Source: Vibrio sp. 05-20-BW147
GTDB taxonomy: Bacteria > Pseudomonadota > Gammaproteobacteria > Enterobacterales > Vibrionaceae
Assembly (NCBI RefSeq): GCF_013369385.1
Contig: NZ_SZTO01000010.1
Coordinates: 1 to 64,000, forward strand
DNA length: 64,000 bases
Direction: 5' to 3'
The notes below the pieces were generated by a model. That model was given only the letters and a program-made list of their open reading frames with translations. It was not told where the DNA came from and ran no database searches. This document shows positions 11,101 to 16,971 of the stretch, in pieces. Within the stretch, counting starts at the first letter, position 1. Each line of letters starts with the position of its first letter. Made by a program: the position numbers and the translations under genes.

Positions 11101-11620
11101 TGATTTCTTTGTTCTTGAAATAGCTCCGCAACAAATTAAACGCATGGCCGTACTCAGTGCGCAATTCTTCATCGAATACCGTCGTGTTATTGATACTTTT
11201 AGCTTGCTGCAGTAATGCAGCTTTGTCCAATATCGCCTTTATCTCTTTTTTTTGTGGGAGCTCAAGAGCTTCAAATATGAAGGGCCAATCTTCACTTGAT
11301 AGTTCAGCGATCGAGGTATCCTGCGCGGGAATAAGAATGACATTGCGCTTATACAGTGCTTTTTGTGATTCATTAAGCAGAGGATGGCCATCGATTCGGT
11401 CAAGTAGAGCCTGATAAGCCTCTTTAACATTCACTCTTAAATTCGTCGAATAAATAAGAGTTTTCTTTGAGTCAGCAATCAAGTGCTCAAGTTGAAGCCC
11501 AGTAGCCTGATATGTTTTTCCAAGGCCTGTTTGTGCATCAATGATGGCTAAAAAGCCTTCCTTGGACTGACAAACACTCGGCCCTGCCATATCTAGATAT
11601 GTTTCAAGTAGTGCACTCAT
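8138..11620 (-). CDS. SF2/DinG-like helicase fused to a C-terminal PD-(D/E)XK nuclease
   Basis: 1,160 residues from the ATG at 11620, which has GGAGAA five nt upstream; a longer frame to 11686 lacks a good ribosome site. Helicase motifs: Walker A AQTGLGKTY (29-37), Walker B LLILDEFD (227-234, DEFD instead of DEAH), a motif V-like segment VVVITNYQATGAGLSPS, and motif VI QALGRMCRT. A typical restriction-endonuclease core follows near the C-terminus: GEEAV (1011-1015), an Asp in FDGYI (about 1038) and VDVKHW with D1051-V-K1053. This is the E...D...(D/E)XK pattern. It is the first gene of the operon, 147 nt from the divergent WYL regulator. Inference: it unwinds and cleaves foreign DNA, with self-protection from the methylase in the operon. 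DinG-type helicase/REase proteins of pPIWI-RE loci are a possible relative that a profile search could test. Confidence 0.85.
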   Translation of the reverse strand: MSALLETYLDMAGPSVCQSKEGFLAIIDAQTGLGKTYQATGLQLEHLIADSKKTLIYSTNLRVNVKEAYQALLDRIDGHPLLNESQKALYKRNVILIPAQDTSIAELSSEDWPFIFEALELPQKKEIKAILDKAALLQQAKSINNTTVFDEELRTEYGHAFNLLRSYFKNKEINNPVLDSILHRIFSARRIVQGQTQVLFLTTSKLLYPWHDIEKTYRISDFLDNSLLILDEFDRQQSEFLTHLINTVSDYDIIALTRKFYSSFDSFKIHGSSEFDGVDKCFDRFRNSLADYKGKWHVQYRPFITAETVQRGSENQHRIFTLLSDRMSIHAINFKHEELKSQIDHTLGSHEIGPDGAESAIQFVNNGAQLVRTFCNGMLSAILKLKMNLEKLDDPRVYTTENLVEKILNNLGLVELAPSIMSLISARLSFKVQNAHKAYSFHDSGFEIANIAKYSDTDNTAKAATFDLALTSTGLLAHWVLGGAKVLGISATATSQTAIHNFDLEYLSNVLGERLILLNPAQKAAIQAEYCEKRRYVENQVYIKVKGISERVDWGGVEVLYQEFKGNRLYPAALEIELCKLLNVSAKNLSFAVKRANKLIDSILQFSKHPTNRYHFCMLNKSYKNSEFMDFMASVGQKYNVTIFENINAASFRNEQFQAILDLLESSSRKVVVITNYQATGAGLSPSYSINNNHSLIYVGPEGVSPFQNKTDIDSIYLEQPMSLIGSRIGDDLMEKERDLAIKKNIHDALMLHEKGIVVANEVKTKLKSLIAPNVNSFSVGSLIRTYKGSEDYRYAVYRFIEQALGRMCRTEWKQGEITIMYDAVTDFVETLAKDSRNLSYLSHEYRALITDIKQRYKVQENEKQRIAYHPRASRNYAHIQRLVTSVYEHQNEDAIGQYERLRTWMLKKPTMLLPPAGEEVRYYIDVQAPLGQYQYQIDYSEARGITEIFINPADVSGLRVVSEQSARLHLLMKNPFVSEHFKENGFATTFCSAQFVLAPAMFDLYMGALGEEAVRSILKAFGYEIQPMPKGCVEWFDGYIELGNRVLMVDVKHWDLELGCLEHDNTLDKCQAKLEQIRVNPPAEFTNKCVQALYINTIWSGAEGISSRKYLSNHQKIVVHANPDLADVIEIPGIIDSESGTNSVPPMIQLLELLNQFAE

Positions 11621-11767
11621 GCTGTTCTCCCGAACAAAACCCACCAATAAAACAGCCAACCGACCAATAACTTGACGATAAAACATACAAGAAATACTAT
11701 GACGTCATTAGCGACAGGTAAATACTGAATACATGAACATGTCGAATAACTAGACAGGAATCTAACA
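11621..11767. promoter_or_regulatory. Divergent control region of the defence operon and WYL regulator
   Basis: 147 nt between two divergent starts. It holds a perfect 10-bp palindrome ATGACGTCAT at 11699-11708, near the middle, extended by CT/AG flanks, and the imperfect palindrome ACATGAACATGT downstream of it. GGAGAA at 11625-11630 (minus strand) is the ribosome site of the helicase-nuclease; AGGA about 8 nt before the WYL start serves the other side. BrxR/CapW-type regulators typically repress from inverted repeats in such divergent regions, so the palindrome is a reasonable operator candidate. I could not fix -10/-35 boxes with confidence. Confidence 0.5.
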
Positions 11768-12634
11768 ATGAGTGCGTGGCCAATTCGATGGGATCTGCTG
11801 TTTCGATACCGAATGATTGAGATTATTGCTTTGTGGGAAGGGCGTTTGACCACCAACCATCTGATCCAGAGCTTTGGTATCGGGCGTCAACAAGCGTCCA
11901 AAGATATCAATACTTATCTTGTAGAGATTGCACCTGGCAACTTGGTTTACGACAAGTACCTCAAAGGCTATAAACCCAGTGATAGTTTTAGCCCTAAACT
12001 CACCTCCGGCCATGCCGATGAATACCTTCATATTCTTTCTCGTAGTGAAGATATGGCTGTAACGTTTGCCGACCTCAACATGGGATTCGAGAACACTACA
12101 ATGATTCGCCCGGTGACACGCAATATATCACCAGAAATTTTGCGCCCATTAGTGCAAGCAATCCGAGAGAAAAAACGTGTCGACATATGCTACACATCAC
12201 TCAAAGATGGTGAGCCATCTGAGCGTATTATTTCCCCGCATACTCTTGTTTGCACACCATTACGCTGGCACGTTCGCGCTTATTGTGAACAAGCTGGTGG
12301 CTATCGTGATTTTGTCTTAAGCCGTATACAAGGTATTCCCGATATCAACAATAATGCGACGCATGGTAAAGATGACGATGAGCTTTGGAATACCAAACTG
12401 AACGTGGAGTTAAGCCCCGATCTACGCCTAAATGAGAAACAACGCGCGGTAATAGAAAAAGATTATGCGATGAATGACGGTGTTCTGCGAATTGCCACCA
12501 ATGCATCACTCGTACGCTATGTGCTTGATACCTATAACATTGATATTCACACACAAAAATCCAACCCTCAAGGGCAGCAGATTACCCTAAAGAACCGGGA
12601 TGAGCTCTTTGACCTCATCATTACAATCAACTGA
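11768..12634 (+). CDS. WYL-domain transcriptional regulator, BrxR/CapW-like
   Basis: 288 residues. The N-terminus is a winged helix-turn-helix (about 1-80; ...LIQSFGIGRQQASKDIN... is the recognition region). A WYL ligand-binding domain follows (about 125-205), with RWHVRAYCE and YRDFVLSRI typical of the fold, and then a C-terminal WCX-like dimerisation region. This three-part build is that of the BrxR/CapW family, known to regulate BREX, CBASS and other defence loci. It is divergent from the helicase-nuclease operon, so it most likely represses that operon and perhaps itself until a phage-derived signal is bound. It may also be co-transcribed with the caspase-like gene 130 nt downstream. Confidence 0.85.
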   Translation: MSAWPIRWDLLFRYRMIEIIALWEGRLTTNHLIQSFGIGRQQASKDINTYLVEIAPGNLVYDKYLKGYKPSDSFSPKLTSGHADEYLHILSRSEDMAVTFADLNMGFENTTMIRPVTRNISPEILRPLVQAIREKKRVDICYTSLKDGEPSERIISPHTLVCTPLRWHVRAYCEQAGGYRDFVLSRIQGIPDINNNATHGKDDDELWNTKLNVELSPDLRLNEKQRAVIEKDYAMNDGVLRIATNASLVRYVLDTYNIDIHTQKSNPQGQQITLKNRDELFDLIITIN

Positions 12635-12764
12635 ACATTAACTTAATAACGAAGCCCATTCATCCAGCAAAATACAAAACCAAACACAAACAACTTTACT
12701 CATCGAAAAAACTGCTTATATTCAATGAATTGCCTTATATATTAGTTCTAACATAACGAGAATA

Positions 12765-13511
12765 ATGATGAGTAAAAATGTCGCACTTTTAGTTGCTGAG
12801 GCCCCTTGGTTTTCCTTTAAAAGTAACCACGACCAAGCAAGTTGCCTGCCTTTCTTCGAAGGCGTAAAAAGGTTGGTTAACGATGGTACAGACAAACCAC
12901 AGTTGAACATTTATAACTGCCATTATTACGACAACAACTCTCTCAACTACGCTCTTAAACAGCTTGTTGATACACGAGAAGATATCCAGATTTTGTATGT
13001 TGGTGGCCATGGAGATGGTAAGCGTATCGCAGATGCCACTATTACTAAAACGACCAAGCTTATCCGAGCGCATGGCAAAAAGATTAAGGGGCTTATCATC
13101 AGCTCATGTATGGCTGGTTCGACCGATAAACTGGCAATAGCAACCGAAGGTGCCTTTTCAGTTGGCGAGAAGACCATCAGTTGGGTTAATGGCCCAAATT
13201 GGGTTATCTCATACAAGCATGCAGTTGACTGGTTCCCATCTGCGCTGGTTGAAACCTCGGTTATCAAAGCGTTTACATCGCACTATCACCAAGAAGGTAA
13301 GCTCAATTCAAAAGCGGATATTCTCGATTGCTTCGCTGAAGCGTTCGCACCTTTTGATCTTAACAAAGAGTTTGCGACCGACAAACATGACAATCGCGTA
13401 AGTTTGGGAGAAACACTTCGTGTGTGGGTTCGACCGCAAGGGTCTAGTTATCCAAGCGATGTAACTAAAGAGCTTCTTGAACGGCTTCGCAGTTCAGAAT
13501 CAGTGATTTGA
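12765..13511 (+). CDS. Caspase-like (clan CD, C14-type) putative peptidase
   Basis: 248 residues (246 from the second ATG). Two motifs stand out: LYVGGHGDG with His82 and LIISSCMAGS with Cys115, each at the end of a hydrophobic strand. This is the His-Gly / Ser-Cys dyad of caspase-like and CHAT peptidases. Unlike many bacterial caspase effectors there is no fused TPR, NACHT or membrane domain; the protein is the bare fold with a C-terminal extension. It lies 130 nt after the WYL regulator on the same strand. In defence islands, caspase-like proteases often act as abortive-infection effectors, so that role is plausible here. No substrate or partner can be named, and an independent house-keeping role in the mobile element is possible. 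Confidence 0.65.
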   Translation: MMSKNVALLVAEAPWFSFKSNHDQASCLPFFEGVKRLVNDGTDKPQLNIYNCHYYDNNSLNYALKQLVDTREDIQILYVGGHGDGKRIADATITKTTKLIRAHGKKIKGLIISSCMAGSTDKLAIATEGAFSVGEKTISWVNGPNWVISYKHAVDWFPSALVETSVIKAFTSHYHQEGKLNSKADILDCFAEAFAPFDLNKEFATDKHDNRVSLGETLRVWVRPQGSSYPSDVTKELLERLRSSESVI

Positions 13512-13584
13512 TAACCTTAGTTATCGTCAAAATCGTAGGATTCTCGTCCCGATTTTGGGTATAACACATGGGATTATTAATCCC
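13510..13584. terminator. Three short stem-loops after the caspase-like gene
   Basis: Stem-loops follow the stop codon: GATAAC-CTTA-GTTATC (13510-13525, overlapping the stop), AAAATCG...CGATTTT (13529-13556, with inner GGA/TCC pairing), and GGGATT-ATT-AATCCC (13570-13584). None has a strong T tract, so termination is uncertain. They may be processing or transcript-stabilising elements ahead of the next gene. Confidence 0.4.
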
Positions 13585-13637
13585 TTCCCAGTTATAGGGC
13601 GGTCTTTTGCTTACTACAAAACCAAATAGGAACCCAC

Positions 13638-14267
13638 ATGCCAATTACTCGAAGAAGCACACCACAACAATCGCTTACAATGAAACAAGTTGCTAAGCTT
13701 ATCCTAGTCATCCATGGCAATTCACCTGACTATCAAGATGCATGCAGATCTCAAGGTGATCCGAAGTTCAAATTGCAAGAAACGGTCATTCAGCAAATTG
13801 TGGGTATGCCGTTGTCTGACCAAAATAGAAAACACATTGTTCGAGAACTCAATATCCTCGGTTGGGAAGTCGCGATTAATTCACGCTATTGGCTTATCTT
13901 TAGTGTTAGAAATCTTCATCATTGGCATGACGCAGGCACACTCGTTAACCATTCTCTATTAGAGACACTCCTTTCGAACCCGGAACCTCATCCTCTAGGG
14001 CAGACTTGTGGAATGGATGTTACGCCAAATGAAGTCGCCAAATTTAATGGCTATAGTGAAACAGACATTATTGATGAACTGGCGCAAAATCGTTATCACC
14101 GTTTATCAGATGAACAAATTGATGAGTTCGAAGCCACAGGTGATGCATCTATACTCGGTATTGAAGATGATGAACAGCTACCAATAGATACCTTCTCTTT
14201 TTGGCAGTATGTCGATTTCTATCTTGCAAAGAAGGCGTTAAACAGATTTGCGCCCCTTATTCGCTAA
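13638..14267 (+). CDS. Unrecognised 209-residue protein of the island
   Basis: I do not recognise it. AGGA sits at good distance before the ATG. The protein is soluble, with no signal peptide or membrane segment. The N-terminus (about 15-75) is predicted helical. The middle is Trp/His-rich (YWLIFSVRNLHHWHDAG) and the C-terminal third is acidic (ATGDASILGIEDDEQLP). It lies between the caspase-like gene and a run of small ORFs on the same strand, and a GC-rich stem-loop follows. Such genes are common accessory cargo of Vibrio islands. Confidence 0.7.
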   Translation: MPITRRSTPQQSLTMKQVAKLILVIHGNSPDYQDACRSQGDPKFKLQETVIQQIVGMPLSDQNRKHIVRELNILGWEVAINSRYWLIFSVRNLHHWHDAGTLVNHSLLETLLSNPEPHPLGQTCGMDVTPNEVAKFNGYSETDIIDELAQNRYHRLSDEQIDEFEATGDASILGIEDDEQLPIDTFSFWQYVDFYLAKKALNRFAPLIR

Positions 14268-14275
14268 CTTGTCCG

Positions 14276-14295
14276 AAGCCCCTAGTCAGGGGCTT
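14276..14295 (+). terminator. GC-rich stem-loop between two island genes
   Basis: AAGCCCC-TAGTCA-GGGGCTT, a perfect 7-bp stem just after the 209-residue gene. It is followed by TAAGG and not by a T run, so it may attenuate rather than end transcription. The next gene starts 15 nt later and uses this AAGG as its ribosome site. Confidence 0.45.
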
Positions 14296-14309
14296 TAAGG
14301 TCGATAACC

Positions 14310-14684
14310 ATGAGCTTAACTACGGAATACAGACTCACTCCTCTAACAACACTGACAAACCAAATTTATCAATTACTTGAAAGACAAAATTGCACTGCAT
14401 TGAGAAAAATAGAACAGTCTATATTGATAGATTTTCAGTTAGATTTGTACCACCTTGGAAAGCTGACTATCACCATTGACAATGGCGCTTCATCCCCAGA
14501 GACTGCCGTAAACACACGATACTGCCGTCGCCGAGTCTTATTATTCAGAAGGCGGCTCACCGATGTCGCCAACACCCCCGTACTTAGAAATAGGCTAAAC
14601 ATCGTAGAGATCGACTGGTTGCTTTCTCGTCTTATTAGAGCATTAAATGAGTTGACCGATGAACTCGAAAACTGTCAATGCTGA
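14310..14684 (+). CDS. Unrecognised 124-residue protein
   Basis: I do not recognise it. It is a basic, helical protein: LTNQIYQLLERQNCTALRKI in the first half, a Cys-Arg-Arg run (YCRRRVLLFRRRL) in the middle, and a helical C-terminus ending in Cys-x-Cys. The start is preceded by AAGG. The ORF is clean, without competing frames of similar quality, and lies in a run of same-strand small genes. Function unknown. Confidence 0.6.
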   Translation: MSLTTEYRLTPLTTLTNQIYQLLERQNCTALRKIEQSILIDFQLDLYHLGKLTITIDNGASSPETAVNTRYCRRRVLLFRRRLTDVANTPVLRNRLNIVEIDWLLSRLIRALNELTDELENCQC

Positions 14685-14793
14685 CAGGTGAAAGACAACA
14701 ATATTTACTTTGTTGGTGAATTAATGCCTGATAACCTCAGTTCATCTCCAGCAAAACAAGCACCTATAAAATTCCTCGCGACAAGGAGTGATT

Positions 14794-15078
14794 ATGCCCG
14801 AACGTGATGCCAAAGGCCGCTTTGTAAAAGGTAATCGCGGTAATCCCAACCCAGTATGCCGATTTGCACATGGTAATCTCGCTGCTGCCAAACACTTGGG
14901 ATACGCAGACAATTACATTCTGAGAAAGTTGTCTCTCTACTGCAAGCTCTCTGAAGAGTTCTACCAACAGCACCCTGAAGGCTCTGCACAAGAGCATGAC
15001 AACTACGTTCGTGACAACTGGACTAGTGTGATACCAAACAGTTGGCAAGTGTACCGAAACAAACCGGATGAGAAGTGA
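14794..15078 (+). CDS. Unrecognised 94-residue protein with a GRFVKGN N-terminus
   Basis: I chose the ATG at 14794 (94 residues) because AAGGAG lies five nt upstream; a GTG two codons earlier overlaps that site. The N-terminus (RDAKGRFVKGNRGNPNP) resembles the DxxGRFxKGNxGxP motif seen at the start of some phage and mobile-element proteins. The rest is a short helical domain. Function unknown; a small DNA-associated protein of the mobile element is a guess from the basic N-terminus. Confidence 0.65.
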   Translation: MPERDAKGRFVKGNRGNPNPVCRFAHGNLAAAKHLGYADNYILRKLSLYCKLSEEFYQQHPEGSAQEHDNYVRDNWTSVIPNSWQVYRNKPDEK

Positions 15079-15149
15079 TGCACAGAGGCCGTTTGTGTCT
15101 CGCTGGTGGCTGAGCAGTATTCAATTACGATTAGGGAAAGGAAGTCAGT

Positions 15150-15416
15150 ATGGACTCAACCGATTTCTTGGATTACTTGAAAAAAATTTTACATGAGTAC
15201 CACCGGATGGATACTCAAGATGAACAAAGTAAAAACGAGCGTAAACAATACCTTAATGGATTGATGCATGGTGCTAGGTTGCTCGGTGTAAGCTATGAAG
15301 AGCTTGAAAGTGTTACCGACGGTGAGTTGCGGGAGTACCTGGATTTTCTTGCAGCCACAGACAGAGAGGCGTTACTCGCAGTACCTGCCTATATCCGCCT
15401 AAAGTTGCACATTTGA
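15150..15416 (+). CDS. Unrecognised 88-residue protein
   Basis: A clean ORF with GGAAAGGAAG upstream of its ATG. It encodes an acidic helical protein (MDSTDFLDYLKKILHEYHRM at the start, then ELESVTDGELREYLDFL). No domain recognised. It is the last plus-strand gene of the run; the following genes up to the integrase are on the opposite strand. The 200 nt after it hold no further gene and lead into the iteron array. Confidence 0.6.
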   Translation: MDSTDFLDYLKKILHEYHRMDTQDEQSKNERKQYLNGLMHGARLLGVSYEELESVTDGELREYLDFLAATDREALLAVPAYIRLKLHI

Positions 15417-15602
15417 TGAGACAAATCGCCAAGTGAATGCAGTAAATTAAACGTTCACTACCTCTTTGTTGGCCGAAAAGCTCCTGAAAATGGCCGATTT
15501 TTTGCAAACAAAGAAAGGCGATGGCTCCTAGTCAATTCTTGAAACGCAACGGTCAATGTGCGCAATTCTCATTAAGCCTCTGAATAGAAAGTAAATAAAA
15601 CA

Positions 15603-15667
15603 TGATCAGTAAAAGTGATCAGCACTTGTGATCACTTCTACTGATCACTTTTACTGATCACTTTTCA
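15603..15667. repeat. Five tandem 13-bp iterons with phased GATC sites
   Basis: Five adjacent 13-mers: TGATCAGTAAAAG, TGATCAGCACTTG, TGATCACTTCTAC, TGATCACTTTTAC and TGATCACTTTTCA. GATC (the Dam site) recurs exactly every 13 bp at 15604, 15617, 15630, 15643 and 15656. The first and last parts also form a perfect 20-bp inverted repeat (15603-15622 with 15641-15660). The array covers the 3' end and stop codon of the Gp2-like gene. AT-rich 13-mers with Dam sites beside a replication-type gene suggest an origin or binding-site array; that use is inferred. A terminator made from the inverted repeat is the simpler alternative. Confidence 0.6.
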
Positions 15668-16244
15668 TTTTTAATCGGCTGGTACCGTAGTCATTGGCGA
15701 ACCCTTCTCGACTTTGTTTGCTATTCACTTTGGCGAGGTAAGACAAACGGTAAATTGCATCCCTTTTCACTCGCCCGTCGCTCTGACGACTGACTAGGTA
15801 ATAACAATTCTCCGGTATATATAAATGACCACCTTCTGATACCGTCCCCCACCACTGTGTAAGCAGACTAAGCAGTTTATCTGGATATTGTATTTGAGAG
15901 CCGTTTAGCAAGAGAGCAACGTGATAGTGCTGAACTGAAGCTTGGTTCCGCTCTCGACACCACGCGTAGCCTAGACGCACCATTTTATATCTCTTCTTGA
16001 CTCGATATCGAACGTGATTGAGAAACATCGACATCACCTGATTGTCTGTTGAGTGGCCGTAACTGGGGAGATGCAAATCAAATCGTACTACCAAGACTTT
16101 CCGATGATGACCCCGCATGATCTCGAGTTGTTCTATCATCTTGCCCATTTGATGAGTGAAGATTGGCTTACCTTCCCCTGCATTAACATGGTACACACTA
16201 TCTATGTACCGATAGTATGGTGAAGTTGACTGGTTTTTTCTCAT
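15651..16244 (-). CDS. Inovirus Gp2 / YagK-YfjJ family protein
   Basis: 197 residues from the ATG at 16244, giving an N-terminus MRKNQSTSPYYRYIDSVYH. The frame is open further to a TTG at 16334 (227 residues), but no ATG lies there. Family features seen: VLVVRFDLHLP (about 65-75) and a His-hydrophobic-His pattern QHYHVALLLNG, as in YfjJ-type and inovirus Gp2 proteins, which are probably replication-related. Such genes occur in satellites and integrated elements with AlpA regulators and a tyrosine integrase, exactly as here. The gene ends inside the 13-bp iteron array. Replication initiation for the element is the likely role but is not proven. Confidence 0.75.
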   Translation of the reverse strand: MRKNQSTSPYYRYIDSVYHVNAGEGKPIFTHQMGKMIEQLEIMRGHHRKVLVVRFDLHLPSYGHSTDNQVMSMFLNHVRYRVKKRYKMVRLGYAWCRERNQASVQHYHVALLLNGSQIQYPDKLLSLLTQWWGTVSEGGHLYIPENCYYLVSRQSDGRVKRDAIYRLSYLAKVNSKQSREGFANDYGTSRLKMKSDQ

Positions 16245-16414
16245 ACGAGGATTCTTGATAAAGGTCTTAAGAATAGCGGGAGATAATATGAAATACCCAG
16301 TTCCTCTTACTTTACCTTCTATACCGAACCCCAAGCCCCATAAGGGATGGTCGATGCAATAAGGTCTAAATTTAGCGTAACAAAACTGGGTATTAACACT
16401 TCAAAAGTGGGCAG

Positions 16415-16435
16415 AATGACGCAAACAGCGTCATT
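16415..16435. terminator. Stem-loop at the end of the AlpA pair
   Basis: AATGACGC-AAACA-GCGTCATT, a perfect 8-bp stem overlapping the stop codon of the downstream AlpA gene. A third TGACGCA copy is next to it in inverted form. On the plus strand it is followed by TTTT; on the minus strand, the direction of the genes, there is no T tract. It is therefore a weak terminator or a binding site. Confidence 0.4.
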
Positions 16436-16619
16436 TTGCGTCAAATTGACTCTCAAACCATGCTTTCACCTTATCGGAATCCCAACCGTAAGATCTCCCC
16501 TGAAACTGTAATGGTTTCGGGAAGCGCCCCTCTTTCCACCATCGGTTAATTGTCGATACCGAGCGATTGGTCATTGCACATACTTGCTTAGTAGTTAATA
16601 TCTCGCGGCTTATATTCAT
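16431..16619 (-). CDS. AlpA-family DNA-binding protein (second of a tandem pair)
   Basis: 62 residues, nearly all a MerR-like winged helix: EILTTKQVCAMTNRSVSTINRWWKEGRFPKP, followed by a wing ending in GWDSDKVKAWFES. This is the build of AlpA/excisionase-type regulators of P4-like integrases. It starts 2 nt after the other AlpA gene. Roles are either activation of the integrase or directionality of excision. The two tandem copies differ enough in sequence to have separate sites. Confidence 0.85.
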   Translation of the reverse strand: MNISREILTTKQVCAMTNRSVSTINRWWKEGRFPKPLQFQGRSYGWDSDKVKAWFESQFDAK

Positions 16620-16621
16620 AA

Positions 16622-16837
16622 CTACCCCCGCTTGCGGTAAGCAGGTTGACTAAGACGTTCATCTCGCTCAGTCACTCGCTTTTCAATCCACGCATGTACT
16701 TCAGACTCCAACCAACCAACGGCGGAACCACCTAGACTCACACTAGGAGGAAACTCTCCCACCGATATACGCTCATAAATAGTCGAACGTGATAAGCCAG
16801 TAATAGCCATGACTTCTTTTAGACGAATAATCTTCAT
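16622..16837 (-). CDS. AlpA-family DNA-binding protein (first of a tandem pair)
   Basis: 71 residues. The MerR-like helix-turn-helix KEVMAITGLSRSTIYERISVGEFPPSVSLG and wing GWLESEVHAWIEKR are the AlpA consensus, close to P4-type AlpA. The C-terminus is short and basic. It is translated just ahead of the second AlpA gene, and both lie between the Gp2-like gene and the 305-residue protein. Likely a regulator of the integrase and element excision. Confidence 0.87.
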   Translation of the reverse strand: MKIIRLKEVMAITGLSRSTIYERISVGEFPPSVSLGGSAVGWLESEVHAWIEKRVTERDERLSQPAYRKRG

Positions 16838-16921
16838 TCACTGATTTCCTTTTTCGTTGTTCTCAGGACGGAATGAGATTAATCCGGAAGGGATTGGAAT
16901 GGTGCGCATTAGGCAAACATG

Positions 16922-16948
16922 CGCGCGCATCTGAACTAGATGCGCGCG
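16922..16948. terminator. 11-bp perfect stem-loop after the 305-residue gene
   Basis: CGCGCGCATCT-GAACT-AGATGCGCGCG, very GC-rich, lying in the gap between the 305-residue gene stop and the AlpA pair. No T run follows on either strand, so it may be a strong pause, a rho-type boundary or a protein site rather than a classical terminator. Confidence 0.5.
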
Positions 16949-16971
16949 AAGTGGTGCTCGAATGTTACTTC

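Noticed and set aside
6159..11620. Idea that this is a pPIWI-RE locus
   Set aside because: The helicase-nuclease could fit, but the 657-residue protein shows no PIWI or MID motif that I can see. Kept only as an alternative to test.
16244..16334. Longer N-terminus of the Gp2-like gene from TTG
   Set aside because: Open but without an ATG or a ribosome site; the family-like N-terminus begins at the ATG at 16244.
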